Counted from the first letter of the stretch, positions 33,605 to 42,857 are shown. The stretch is 64,000 nucleotides of DNA from Clostridium porci (GCF_009696375.1 NZ_VUMD01000003.1:124001-188000), one strand, 5' to 3'. Numbers and translations are program-made. Notes: generated by a model not told the origin, from the sequence alone.

Positions 33605-34294
33605 CTACCGCCTTTTTCTGAAATTCTGGATCAGAAGTATGGACAGCAGCATTCTGAGCATGTAATGGGCAGCAGTAAAGGGCTTTAAATAGCTTTCTCC
33701 CTCCAGACGTTCATCGATGATGACAGGAACCTCCGCCACTCTGGCTCCCTGCTTGATAAGAAAAGATACTGTATCCGGTTCAGGACCGTAATTTAAATTA
33801 AGGGCAAACTCCTCGATCATCCTGCTGCTAAAAAGCCTCATGCCAGAGGTAGGATCTGTTACCTTTACTCCAGTGGTCAGCCGTATCGCAGCCCCGATCA
33901 TGCGGCTTCCGATCATTCGCATGGACCAGTCCTTTCTTTTTGTGAGAAACCGGGAGCCGATGACAATATCATAGCCCTCCTCCATCTTCTTTCTCATGGC
34001 TTCGATGTATTCCGGCCTGTGCTGCCCGTCCCCGTCAAACTGGATGGCATAGGAGTAGCCCTTCTGATAGGCATATTTCATCCCTGCCTGAAAGCAGCCT
34101 GCCAGTCCCAGATTCACTGGAAGATCCAACAGATTATACCCCTTCTCCCTGCAAATCCTCCCAGTGCTGTCCCTGGAGCCGTCGTTTACCACCACATAGT
34201 CCAGCTGTGGAAAACCTTCTACCAGCTCATTCACTACCTTTTCAATATTTTTTTCCTCATTAAACGCCGGGATTACCAGCAGTACCTTATTCAT
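33605..34294 (-). CDS. DPM1-like family 2 glycosyltransferase
   Basis: 229 aa from the ATG at 34294, chosen because CAGGAG lies 3-4 nt upstream and the longer frame adds a non-homologous tail. KVLLVIPAFNEEKNIEKVVN, VVNDGSRDSTG and QFDGDGQHRPEYIEAM are DPM1/DolP-mannosyltransferase motifs, and TDPTSGMRLFS is conserved. It has no strong C-terminal membrane helices, so it may need a membrane partner such as the DUF2304 protein. Its start overlaps the stop of the aminotransferase gene by 4 bp (translational coupling). Confidence 0.87.
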   Translation of the reverse strand: MNKVLLVIPAFNEEKNIEKVVNELVEGFPQLDYVVVNDGSRDSTGRICREKGYNLLDLPVNLGLAGCFQAGMKYAYQKGYSYAIQFDGDGQHRPEYIEAMRKKMEEGYDIVIGSRFLTKRKDWSMRMIGSRMIGAAIRLTTGVKVTDPTSGMRLFSSRMIEEFALNLNYGPEPDTVSFLIKQGARVAEVPVIIDERLEGESYLKPFTAAHYMLRMLLSILLIQNFRKRR

Positions 34295-35418
34295 ACGCGC
34301 TCCTGCATATTCCTGATTATATCGCAAATCCGTTCCACGTCCTCCAGCGCCAGATCTGCATAACAGGGCAGAGTCAGCACCCGGTCTGCCATATAGGCTG
34401 CCACCGGCGTAGCCTTAGAGGAATATTTGCCTTCAAAGCACTGGAAATCACTGGTAAGAGGATAAAAATACTTTCTTGGATAAATATTGTGCTGTGTCAG
34501 AACCTGATATACCTGATTCCTGTCAGCCGCAAATCCGTCAAACACCACCGGGAAGTAAGCATAGTTTGGAGTCAGTCCCTCTTTATAGAACGGCAGCTTC
34601 AACCCGGAAACCCCCTTTAAGCGCTCCTGATAGCGCTCCACAACCCTCCTGCGCTTTTCAATCTCCCCCTCCAGATGCTTCAGATTACACAGGCCCATAG
34701 CGGCCTGAAACTCGTTCATCTTAGCATTTCCGCCAACCCAGACCACATGCTCCTGATCTACAATTCCATAATTTTTCAGGCAGTTAAGCCTGTGCCTCAT
34801 CCATTCCTTTCCAAAAACCACTGCCCCGCCCTCAATGCTGTTAAATACCTTGGTTGCGTGGAAGCTGAATATACTGGCATCCCCGAACTCCCCCACGCAC
34901 TTTCCCATATACCGTTCTCCAAAGGTGTGGGCCGCATCGTAAATCACCTTAAGTCCATACTTTTTGGCAATGGCTTCAATGCGCTCCACATCGCAGATAT
35001 TTCCGTAGACATGGACAGGAATAATCCCCGAGGTCTTATCTGTAATAAGGGCCTCCAGCTTGTCCACATCTATGGTGTAATCCACCGGATTAATATCGCA
35101 GAATACCGGAGTCAAATGATTGCGCACAATGGCATGGGTGGTGGAAGCAAAGGTGAATGGGGTGGTTATTACCTCCCCGGTAAGCTCCAGGGCCTGAATC
35201 GCCATCTCCAGAGCCATGTGTCCGTTAACAAAGAGAACCAGCTTATCCGTACCCATATAATCAGCCAGCTCTTTCTCCAGCCGCCTGTGGAAATCTCCCA
35301 TATTAGTCAGCCATGCGCTATCCCATATGGGCTTAATCATCTCGATATACTCCTCATAAGAGGGAAGTGAGGCTCTGGTAACCAGTATCTCTCCTTCTTT
35401 ATCCTGTTGTCCGCTCAT
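34291..35418 (-). CDS. DegT/DnrJ/EryC1-family sugar aminotransferase
   Basis: 375 aa from the ATG at 35418 with AAAGGA 9 nt upstream; a longer frame to 35475 overlaps the next gene. PLP lysine in SFHATKVFNSIEGGAVVFG, plus DAAHTFGERYMG and VHVYGNICDVE. Unlike RfbH it has the lysine, so it is a true transaminase. Its likely substrate is a 4-keto-6-deoxyhexose; dTDP-4-keto-6-deoxyglucose from RfbA/RfbB (VioA-like reaction) or the CDP-4-keto sugars are candidates. No dedicated N-acetyltransferase is adjacent. Confidence 0.88.
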   Translation of the reverse strand: MSGQQDKEGEILVTRASLPSYEEYIEMIKPIWDSAWLTNMGDFHRRLEKELADYMGTDKLVLFVNGHMALEMAIQALELTGEVITTPFTFASTTHAIVRNHLTPVFCDINPVDYTIDVDKLEALITDKTSGIIPVHVYGNICDVERIEAIAKKYGLKVIYDAAHTFGERYMGKCVGEFGDASIFSFHATKVFNSIEGGAVVFGKEWMRHRLNCLKNYGIVDQEHVVWVGGNAKMNEFQAAMGLCNLKHLEGEIEKRRRVVERYQERLKGVSGLKLPFYKEGLTPNYAYFPVVFDGFAADRNQVYQVLTQHNIYPRKYFYPLTSDFQCFEGKYSSKATPVAAYMADRVLTLPCYADLALEDVERICDIIRNMQERV

Positions 35419-35432
35419 GCAATTATCCTTTC

Positions 35433-36335
35433 TCATCTCTGCCAGTCCAACCTGCAAAAGGCAGTCAAAAACCACACCTCAGCCAAAATTGCAGCAAGAA
35501 AAACTCTGGCTGCCTTAAGTCCCATGGGGCCGGTTTTAAGGTACGTCCTGTAATAATACAGCTTACTTCTGTGCAGCAGCCTCTGCTTATCCACAAGCCT
35601 CCGGTAGCTTTTATCAATGCTGACGGAATGGGCGTGGATATAGCTCTCGTCTATGACCAGAAGAGTTTTTAACCCCAGTTCCTTTAGCTTCTGTCCCAGG
35701 GCCTTTTCCTCATAATACAGGAAAATATTCCGATCAAAAAACTCCCTTATCTCTCTGGGCGTCAGCACTCCCAGCCTAATCATAAAAAAAGAACCCGGCA
35801 CTGCATCTACCAGGCGGCAATTTTCATCGCCCCCCCTCGCAAGCCGGCTAAAAGGCGTGTTCAGCAGTGGCTTCATCAGACGTCTTGTGATAAGGCCCGT
35901 ATCCAGCAAATCCTTCCAGAGAGGCAGAAGCGTCCAGTAGGATAGCAGAGCCTCTCCCTTGGGGCTTTTCACTCTGGCGGAAGCCACAGCCCCCTTCTCC
36001 GTATGATCCAAGGCTTCTTTTAACCGGAGGATACACCGCTCTGTCACATGGATATCCGGGTTTGCAATGATACAATAATCTGCCTTCAGATTCTCACAGG
36101 CAAAATTAACGCCCTCCTGATTTCCCGCCCCATACCCTCCGTTAGACTGGGACCTCATAAGATAAAGCTTCGGCAGACCCTTTAGTGCTCCCAGCCTTTC
36201 CCAGGAGTCGTCCGTGGAGTGATTGTCGACGATCACGATGGAATCCAAAATCCGATACTCCCGGATCTTCTCCACCAGAGCCAAAGTTGTGGCCGCGTCA
36301 TTATAGTTTAATATGATACAGCTGATTTTGTCCAT
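35433..36335 (-). CDS. Family 2 glycosyltransferase, rhamnosyltransferase-like
   Basis: 300 aa from MDKISCIILNYNDAATTLAL at 36335 (an ATG at 36350 is possible; both have GGAAA sites). Motifs: IVDNHSTDDSWE, ANPDIHVTERCI and a late DRNIFLYYEEKALGQKLKEL, the EExxL-type acceptor segment of GT2 rhamnosyltransferases. A single hydrophobic C-terminal segment (AARVFLAAILAEVWFLTAF) may anchor it. It is next to the aminotransferase gene in block B. Confidence 0.83.
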   Translation of the reverse strand: MDKISCIILNYNDAATTLALVEKIREYRILDSIVIVDNHSTDDSWERLGALKGLPKLYLMRSQSNGGYGAGNQEGVNFACENLKADYCIIANPDIHVTERCILRLKEALDHTEKGAVASARVKSPKGEALLSYWTLLPLWKDLLDTGLITRRLMKPLLNTPFSRLARGGDENCRLVDAVPGSFFMIRLGVLTPREIREFFDRNIFLYYEEKALGQKLKELGLKTLLVIDESYIHAHSVSIDKSYRRLVDKQRLLHRSKLYYYRTYLKTGPMGLKAARVFLAAILAEVWFLTAFCRLDWQR

Positions 36336-36398
36336 GTTTTTTTCCAACATTGCTTTTCCAACTTTTACTATATGAATCTATTTTATGAATCTATTTCC

Positions 36399-37427
36399 TC
36401 AATGATTCCCTTCCCCTTGTCCTGCTGCCAGCGCCTTCTTGCGGCTGTCAATCAGCTTCATGCCCATGCGGCGGCTAACCCAAAGGCGGAAGGAGGGAAA
36501 CAGCCAGGAAAGCTGGTTAAACAACCACCACAGCTGCATATAAAGCTCTTTTCCAGGCTGTGCCGGAGTTCCCCTCCAGGGAGTCTTATCCAAATAGTAT
36601 TCATACAGCCGTCTGAAATGGTTATGGTTTCCCTTAATCCAAGGCCGTTCATCTCCCAGAAAATGAATAATCACTGGAGCTCTGCCTGCCATGCGATAGT
36701 CCTTCTCCCCCCCATCTCCATAGGCAGCGCACAGGGATACCAGGGTCGAGTAACGGAAATACCTGTAATTGGTAAAATAATTATATTTTACCGGCAATGA
36801 CAAAATTCTTCCTCTCAACGTTCCATTGATGGTATCCTGATCACAGGCAAACAACCTTCCCCGGCAGCTTTTGTAGAAATTCAGCAGCTGCCTTAGCACA
36901 TCTTCCCTTCTCCATCCCTCCAGATCCATGAGGAGGACGCCGGAGTTATAGTAAGGGTCGTCAGGTCCCATTCCAATGGAATCCTTCATCTCCTTATAAA
37001 CCGTAGGCTCCATCACCATACCTGCCAAATTGTTCTCAAGCTCCGTTTCATACAGAGAGCGGACGCTTCCCCATACGATAGTATCACAGTCCAGATATAA
37101 AGCCCTTTTAACCCCGGCAGGCAGCGCCTCAGGCGCAAAAAGCCGGGCCATGGCGCTGATGTCAAAGCCTCTTGTATCGATGTCAAAGTCAAATCTCTCC
37201 TTCAAATCACCCAGCTCCAGGACATAGAACCGGCGGTTGTATTTCTCCGCAACACAGGCCAGTCGTTCCTGATAGTCCCGGCTCATTCCTACTGACAGCA
37301 CATAAATATCCATCAACGGGATATTACCATTATTGTCCAGAAGGGAGCAGAGGGATGCAGCCAGGTGTCCGGCGTATCCGTCATTGGATGCATATATAAT
37401 ATTGGCAGTTTCTGTATTCCATTCCAT
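36399..37427 (-). CDS. Family 8 glycosyltransferase
   Basis: 342 aa. NIIYASNDGYAGHLAASLCSL opens a GT8 domain; ALYLDCDTIVWGSV is the DxD site, YNSGVLLMDLEGWR and CDQDTINGTLRG the second-half motifs, and IIHFLGDERPW the family-typical histidine segment. GT8 enzymes are retaining glucosyl- or galactosyltransferases using UDP-sugars. C-terminal helix with aromatic residues (MQLWWLFNQLSWLFPSF) may dock on the membrane. It is the first gene of block B, behind the promoter at 37483-37511. Confidence 0.9.
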   Translation of the reverse strand: MEWNTETANIIYASNDGYAGHLAASLCSLLDNNGNIPLMDIYVLSVGMSRDYQERLACVAEKYNRRFYVLELGDLKERFDFDIDTRGFDISAMARLFAPEALPAGVKRALYLDCDTIVWGSVRSLYETELENNLAGMVMEPTVYKEMKDSIGMGPDDPYYNSGVLLMDLEGWRREDVLRQLLNFYKSCRGRLFACDQDTINGTLRGRILSLPVKYNYFTNYRYFRYSTLVSLCAAYGDGGEKDYRMAGRAPVIIHFLGDERPWIKGNHNHFRRLYEYYLDKTPWRGTPAQPGKELYMQLWWLFNQLSWLFPSFRLWVSRRMGMKLIDSRKKALAAGQGEGNH

Positions 37428-37482
37428 ATTATGCCACCTATTTCTTACATTCTAAGAACGTTCCTCAGTCATTTTCTTTACA

Positions 37483-37511
37483 ATTTTACAATATAGCCGT
37501 TAAAAAGTAAA
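37483..37511 (-). promoter_or_regulatory. Promoter of block B (GT8 operon)
   Basis: Minus strand TTTACT (37506-37511), 17-bp spacer, TAAAAT (37483-37488). It is 56 bp before the GT8 start and divergent from the L,D-transpeptidase gene. Confidence 0.6.
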
Positions 37512-37606
37512 TCACATCTGGAATTTTTCCAGCAAATATGGTAGAGTTAGGGCATATGTGGTATTGTATAAACACATCAATTCTAATATTTAGGAGGACT
37601 GTTTGA

Positions 37607-39049
37607 ATGTGTAAGTTAATGAAACGTACTGTCGCCGCCCTTCTGGGCGGGCTTCTGGTTCTGGGACAGGCCGGAGTAAGTTTGGCTGCACAGGATGATT
37701 CTAATTATGGCCCCGCATTCGCCAATCAGGTATCTGAAACTTCCCCTGCCGGCGGACAAACGGAGGGAGAAAATAACGCCCCTCAAACTGGTGAAGCTGA
37801 GGCTTCCCTGTCTGTGGAGGATGAAGCGCAGGGAAACGCAGAAGCTGCCGCTGCTGAATCCTTTGCTGCTCAGGAGGCTGCACGTCAGGCCTCAGTGATC
37901 GCAAATACGCCTTATGTGCAGATTCAGGTTCTGCGCCCTGACACTACATGGACAGAGCCAGTTATCGGAGATACGCCGGTTGTGGCAGAGTCAGGCTTCC
38001 GTTCTCTCTGCATTTATTTAAACAACATTATTGGAGACATTCTCTACCGAACCTACACCAGCTCCCACGGCTGGAGCGATTGGGCTGTCAACGGCGGCCA
38101 TACTACCGTATGGGAGGACGGCGCTTTGGTTGAGGCTATTCAGATTCGTTTTATGGGATTTGTAGGAAATACCTTCGATATCTACTACTGCACCACCTTA
38201 AATGACGGCACAGAGCTGAACTGGGCCAGGAACAGCAGCACTGCAGGAACGATGGGAACCGGAAAGTACCTAACAGGCTTGCGTATCTCTTTATGGGGCA
38301 AGGCAACTGAGGGCGCTTCCTATAATATGGAGAAGCCGGTTGAATCGGCGCTGCCAGATGGAATCCAAATTATCGACGGAGCCGCAGCATACAGCAGCGG
38401 AACCGGAGCGCCTTTTACAGGCTGGGGCTGGAATGACCGGGATCGGTACTACTTTGTAAACAATATGCCAGTGAAAGGATGGCAGTATATAGACGGCTAT
38501 AAGTACTACTTTGATGAAGCTACCGGAAAGCTTCATACGGATCTGGAGCCGATTATGGGCAATAAAGGCCCCTTCCTTATCAGCATTAACAAAGAGATGA
38601 ACTATTTAACCGTCTTTGCAAAGGACGGAGCCAACGGCTTTATTATCCCATATAAAATGTTCCTGATTTCCTCCGGTCCCGACACTCCCATTGGCACCTT
38701 TCAAACACCGGCCAAGTACCGCTGGCGTGAGATGATTCACGGAATTTATACCCAGTATGCTACCCGTATATACGGCAGCTTCCTGATACATTCCATTCTC
38801 TATGACAAGCCGGATCCCATGACTTTGGATCCATTGACCTACAACTATTTAGGCCAGGCGCAGTCTGCCGGATGCGTACGTCTCCTTTCCGGAGACGCGA
38901 AGTGGATATTTGATCACTGTCCTATCGGTACTACGGTAGAAATATACAATTCTCCAAAGCTTGGGTTATTTGACAGGCCTGCCATTGAGCAGCCGATTCC
39001 TCTGACCCAGACCTGGGACCCAACGGATCCATTGTTTGCACAGCAATAA
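37607..39049 (+). CDS. Secreted L,D-transpeptidase with ChW-like and choline-binding-like repeats
   Basis: 480 aa. Signal peptide at residues 1-28 (VAALLGGLLVLGQAGVSLAA). A Glu/Ala/Ser-rich linker runs to about 100. Residues 105-245 hold two clostridial hydrophobic-W-like repeats (SHGWSDWAVNGGHT, VEAIQIRFMG; YLTGLRISLWG). Residues 265-305 hold choline-binding-type repeats (FTGWGWNDRDRYYFVNN, GWQYIDGYKYYFDEATGK). Residues 320-445 are YkuD, ending SAGCVRLLSGDAKW with catalytic Cys423; the usual SHGC histidine is alanine. It would cross-link peptidoglycan or anchor surface polymers at the wall. AGGAGG precedes the ATG. It is monocistronic. Confidence 0.88.
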   Translation: MCKLMKRTVAALLGGLLVLGQAGVSLAAQDDSNYGPAFANQVSETSPAGGQTEGENNAPQTGEAEASLSVEDEAQGNAEAAAAESFAAQEAARQASVIANTPYVQIQVLRPDTTWTEPVIGDTPVVAESGFRSLCIYLNNIIGDILYRTYTSSHGWSDWAVNGGHTTVWEDGALVEAIQIRFMGFVGNTFDIYYCTTLNDGTELNWARNSSTAGTMGTGKYLTGLRISLWGKATEGASYNMEKPVESALPDGIQIIDGAAAYSSGTGAPFTGWGWNDRDRYYFVNNMPVKGWQYIDGYKYYFDEATGKLHTDLEPIMGNKGPFLISINKEMNYLTVFAKDGANGFIIPYKMFLISSGPDTPIGTFQTPAKYRWREMIHGIYTQYATRIYGSFLIHSILYDKPDPMTLDPLTYNYLGQAQSAGCVRLLSGDAKWIFDHCPIGTTVEIYNSPKLGLFDRPAIEQPIPLTQTWDPTDPLFAQQ

Positions 39050-39080
39050 CGTTTATCCTGCGCCGGAGCCAAAATAACCT

Positions 39081-39108
39081 TTCCTCCCCAGGCAAAATAG
39101 GGGAGGAA
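39081..39108. terminator. Stem-loop between convergent genes
   Basis: TTCCTCCCC (39081-39089) pairs perfectly with GGGGAGGAA (39100-39108). It lies between the L,D-transpeptidase stop and the convergent GT2 stop at 39161. The U-tract is poor on both strands, so it is a weak bidirectional terminator. Confidence 0.5.
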
Positions 39109-39160
39109 GATGGCTACCGTTTGCCAGAAAAGTTTGTGTTCAAAAGTTATTTTCTCAATT

Positions 39161-40144
39161 CTACGCGCCCATAAACCCGTTTCTAACCTTATGATACAGC
39201 CAGGGCATCCGGTATTCAAACCAGAGCAGGAAGCGGGTTCTGGGTGTAAGCTCTCTGAAGTACCGCCTGTACCTCCTTGCGAATATCTCTTTAAATACCT
39301 TTGTATTCACCATGGTAAGATAATAGGTTCTCAGGCAGGCGCTCTCTGCCGCTTCCTTCAACCGTCCTTCGGTTGCCTGGTTAAACTGGTCGTAGGTCCG
39401 TTTCATCCGATCATAGTAGGCCCTCTGCTTTGCCTTGTAGTCTCCGGCCTTGCCTTCTGATGTCCAGGAACCCCTGACGCCTACCCTGTATACGCTCATA
39501 GGCTCATCCATATAATATCCCCATCCTTCTGCTGCAGCCATCAGCTGTATCGGAGTATCTCCCACTGGACAGTCCACATAATACTCCGGCAGGTTCTTCA
39601 CCAAACGGGCCGGAAATGCCATGGAGGACATAGCGTAGCCGGAGGGCTTGTCCACGATCTCCTCAGGAGAAAGAAGCCGGTTTCCGTGGTAGGGGCGCAT
39701 CTGCATATCTGCCAGTGCTTTTCCCACCAGCTCTATCCTTGCGCTGTGGATACAGAGGGTGCACTCCGGGTGAGCCTCCATGTAATTTACCTGCCTCTCA
39801 AGCTTGTGTGGGGACAGAAAGTAGTCGTCTCCGTCACACATAAAAATATATTTCCCTCTGGCTCTGGGAAAATTAAAGGCCCCGCTGATGTTATCAATCC
39901 CCTGGGAATACTGGTTCTCCTCCTGAATCAGAGGGAAAATCCGATCTGGAAACCGTTTGGCATACTCTCTTATAATATCGCTGGTACCATCTGTGGAGGC
40001 GTCGTCATGAACCAATATCTCAAACTGAAAATCCGTCTCCTGCATGAGAAAGCTGTCCAAAGCCTTTCTGATGTAGCCGGCGTGATTATAGGTGACACAG
40101 TTAATGCTTGCCATAATCTCCTGCTTTTCCACGTTTCCCATCAC
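39161..40144 (-). CDS. Family 2 glycosyltransferase
   Basis: 327 aa. MASINCVTYNHAGYIRKALD (from residue 10) and FEILVHDDASTDGTSDIIRE form the GT2 entry, with FMCDGDDYFLSPHKLERQ the metal site. The first ten residues (GTG at 40144) may be an artefact: alternative starts are the ATG at 40141 and at 40114. Last gene of block A, 7 bp after the ATP-grasp gene. Donor unknown. Confidence 0.83.
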   Translation of the reverse strand: MMGNVEKQEIMASINCVTYNHAGYIRKALDSFLMQETDFQFEILVHDDASTDGTSDIIREYAKRFPDRIFPLIQEENQYSQGIDNISGAFNFPRARGKYIFMCDGDDYFLSPHKLERQVNYMEAHPECTLCIHSARIELVGKALADMQMRPYHGNRLLSPEEIVDKPSGYAMSSMAFPARLVKNLPEYYVDCPVGDTPIQLMAAAEGWGYYMDEPMSVYRVGVRGSWTSEGKAGDYKAKQRAYYDRMKRTYDQFNQATEGRLKEAAESACLRTYYLTMVNTKVFKEIFARRYRRYFRELTPRTRFLLWFEYRMPWLYHKVRNGFMGA

Positions 40145-40151
40145 CTCCCTG

Positions 40152-41132
40152 TTACGTCCTGCTTCTGTCTGTTATCTTTGTTATATATTCCTCATACTTT
40201 CTCGCTATATACATGCCTGTTATATTGTCCGAGGGCTCTATATCCTCCCCTGTAAAGCAGCGCAGATGATTGATTACACAGTCATAGCCTGCCATGCAGG
40301 AAAACTCCACGCCGCCTGCAAACCTAGGATTACATTCCAGCATATGGTATACTCCGTCCGATCCCTCTATAAACTCAAAATTCACACAGCCTGTAACGCC
40401 AAGGGCGTCCGCTGCCTGTCTGCATACATCCTCCAGCCCTGGATTCCTAAACACCTCCACGGAGGTTCCCGCACCATTTAAGGTTCTGAGAAGCTCCCTG
40501 CGGCAGATCGCTGCGCAGTTCCTTCCATGCTTGTCGCGAACCACATCCACAGTCACCACCAGTCCTTCAATCTTAGGCTGGACAATATAATCCTTCACAT
40601 CTGTGTGTGACAAAAACAGCTCTAACTGCTCCTGACTGCCAACACATTTTAATCCCTGGCTGCTCCTTCCGTTATAGGGCTTGCAAACAGCAGGATAGGA
40701 CAATGCTTCTGGACTGCACTCGCTTAAGGAAAAGGTAGGTATGAGACAACCCGGCATTTTATCCTCCAGATACAGAAACAGCTTTCGTTTATCCCTGCAC
40801 AGGCTTATGGCCTCCGGACCGGAAGCGCAGAGGATAACCTTCTGCTCTGCAAGAAGCTCCCTGCAGTCATTCCACACATCAAGCTCCACATCCAGCAGCA
40901 CAATCAGAGCCTCCACCTGCTCCTTTTTACAGATAGAGAGCACCGCTTCCACATAACGCTCCTTGTCAGAGGCGCAGGGAACCTGATAGAAGGCATCCAC
41001 ATTTCCTGCGTCCGCCACCCATTCTCCAGGGTAAATATCACAGCCCGCAACCCGGATTCCCTGTGCCTTCAGCCTTTTAATTACAATATCGGCCGCAAAT
41101 GAGCCAATAGCAGTAACAAGCACTGTCTTCAT
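40152..41132 (-). CDS. ATP-grasp ligase-like protein
   Basis: 326 aa. An N-terminal Rossmann-like domain (MKTVLVTAIGSFAADIVIKR, 1-100) is followed by an ATP-grasp fold (DKRKLFLYLEDK; VCKPYNGRSSQGLKCV for the glycine-rich loop; NFEFIEGSDGVYHMLECNPR with the metal-binding E and N). This is the carbamoyl-phosphate-synthase-large-like group common in polysaccharide loci. Such enzymes form an amide or ester by acyl phosphate, for example amino-acid attachment to a sugar, but no member of this subgroup can be matched by eye. It lies between a flippase and a GT2 gene with 3-7 bp spacing. Confidence 0.8.
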   Translation of the reverse strand: MKTVLVTAIGSFAADIVIKRLKAQGIRVAGCDIYPGEWVADAGNVDAFYQVPCASDKERYVEAVLSICKKEQVEALIVLLDVELDVWNDCRELLAEQKVILCASGPEAISLCRDKRKLFLYLEDKMPGCLIPTFSLSECSPEALSYPAVCKPYNGRSSQGLKCVGSQEQLELFLSHTDVKDYIVQPKIEGLVVTVDVVRDKHGRNCAAICRRELLRTLNGAGTSVEVFRNPGLEDVCRQAADALGVTGCVNFEFIEGSDGVYHMLECNPRFAGGVEFSCMAGYDCVINHLRCFTGEDIEPSDNITGMYIARKYEEYITKITDRSRT

Positions 41133-41135
41133 GAT

Positions 41136-42593
41136 TCATTCTACTCCTTCCCTTCTTATCCTGTCTCTCACAAGAGCAAGCAGGAAACAAAACGGCTCCA
41201 GCTTCAACAGCCAGGAAACCAGAACATACACTGCAATCCCAAAGATGATCTGTATACCCAGCCACAGCCAGCCAAAAGCCCCGTACTGTCCCACAGCCCA
41301 TACAGCCCCTGCCATCAGAGCGGAAGCAGCCATGGCAGGAATTATGTCCTTCCACTGCTCCAATATGCTGTAATTCAAAAGCTGCTTATTAGGCCAGGCA
41401 TTAATAAAGGTGCACAAAAAATCTGCCCCGGCCTTTAAGGCAACCAGAACCAGGGCATGATAGCGGATGCCGATTATCAAAACCCCGATTCCCACCGCCT
41501 TTTTGAGAAGCTCCAGTTTTAAAAAGATTTCACTGTGTCCCATAGCGTTGAGCGCCTGTAGGTTGGCAATGTGTATAGGCCAAAAGGAGTAGGCAATGCA
41601 CATCAGTTGAAGAAAGGGCACACAGGGAAGCCACTGTTCCCCCAACAAAAGCAGCACCATGGGCCGGGCCACAGCTATCATTCCTGCCATCATAGGAAGA
41701 ATCAGGTAGGAACTGACCATAATAGCCCTCCTCAGCATCCCCTTCATTTTCTCCGGCTCATCCTGACTGGCTGAAAGAACCGGCAGCATCACCGACTGGA
41801 TAGCTGACGCCAGATTATTTACCACCAGCCTCGGAAACTGCTCCCCCCGGTTGTAATTACCCAGCATCCCTTTGCTGTAAATCTTTCCGATGACCAGGCC
41901 GTAAATATTGTTATAGATCGTGTCCAGGAGGGAAGCGCACAAAAGCTTCCAGCCAAAGGCCAGCATAGCTTTTATGCGCAGCAGACTGAATAAAAGCCTT
42001 GGCTTCCAGCGTACAGTCAAAAACAAAATGCCCATGTAAAAGAAATAATAAGTAATCTGCTGCCATACCAAGGCCCACACGCCCCAACCTGTACAGGCCA
42101 TAAAGATGCTGACTCCCCCGGATATTATGGATGCAAGAAAGGAGGAGATAAAAAGTCCCTTAAATTCCAGCTTTCGCGATACATACGCATTCTGTATAGA
42201 AATAACCCCGCCAGGAAAAAGTACTACTGCCAACAGGCGGATCATAGCTGCCATCTCAGGATTTGTGTAGAATGCCCCTATCCAGGGAGCCAGAAGGAAC
42301 AGCACTACATAAAGCACAGAGGACACCCCCATGTTGAAGTAGAAAACAGAGGAAAAATCCCTGTCATCGGCTTCTTTTTTCTGTATCAAAGCAATGCTGA
42401 ATCCATTTTGCACCAACACATTGGCTATGGCTACTAAGATAAGGATCACCCCTACTACTCCGTATTCCTCCGGTGACAGCAGCCGGGCCAATATAATGGA
42501 AACAAGAAACTGGATGCCCTGAGCTCCTCCGTTCTCCATCAGCTTCCAAAACAATCCTTTTATTACCTTTGAGGTTATCGCTCCGCCCTCCAA
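41136..42593 (-). CDS. Polysaccharide flippase (lipopolysaccharide-exporter-like, WzxC type)
   Basis: 485 aa, about 14 membrane helices. GLFWKLMENGGAQGIQFLVSIILARLLSPEEYGVVG is split here as the classic WzxC N-terminus; QKKEADDRDFSSVFYFN and IQNAYVSRKLEFKGLF are conserved in the group. It would move lipid-linked oligosaccharide outward. It is a second flippase and belongs to block A. The stop is 3 bp from the ATP-grasp start. Confidence 0.88.
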   Translation of the reverse strand: MEGGAITSKVIKGLFWKLMENGGAQGIQFLVSIILARLLSPEEYGVVGVILILVAIANVLVQNGFSIALIQKKEADDRDFSSVFYFNMGVSSVLYVVLFLLAPWIGAFYTNPEMAAMIRLLAVVLFPGGVISIQNAYVSRKLEFKGLFISSFLASIISGGVSIFMACTGWGVWALVWQQITYYFFYMGILFLTVRWKPRLLFSLLRIKAMLAFGWKLLCASLLDTIYNNIYGLVIGKIYSKGMLGNYNRGEQFPRLVVNNLASAIQSVMLPVLSASQDEPEKMKGMLRRAIMVSSYLILPMMAGMIAVARPMVLLLLGEQWLPCVPFLQLMCIAYSFWPIHIANLQALNAMGHSEIFLKLELLKKAVGIGVLIIGIRYHALVLVALKAGADFLCTFINAWPNKQLLNYSILEQWKDIIPAMAASALMAGAVWAVGQYGAFGWLWLGIQIIFGIAVYVLVSWLLKLEPFCFLLALVRDRIRREGVE

Positions 42594-42857
42594 ACGCCTT
42601 GCCTCCTTTCCTTCTGCTTCATTTCCTCTGCCCCGCCCCTGTCTCGTTCCCTCTGCCCCGCTTCTTCCTCCTCACTCCTTCTGTCCTGGCATAGAACTGC
42701 CCCATCCCCTCTTCCAACAGCTCCCGCCACGTTGCTTTAGGTATTTCTCACGTATACAGACAAAGCATTGGGGAACAGCCGGCAAATTCAGGCCCTTTAG
42801 TCTAACCCCTAGGGAAAGCAAACCGCCAGTATACGCAGAAGCCTCCCACAGACAGAG

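Noticed and set aside
34291-35418. Second RfbH-like dehydratase
   Set aside because: The DegT-family protein keeps the PLP lysine (SFHATKVFNS) and lacks the iron-sulfur cysteines, so it is a transaminase.
42594-42857. Gene in the pyrimidine-rich gap after the block A flippase
   Set aside because: No frame with a ribosome site and no hairpin with a U-tract; the C/T-rich plus strand is low-complexity only.
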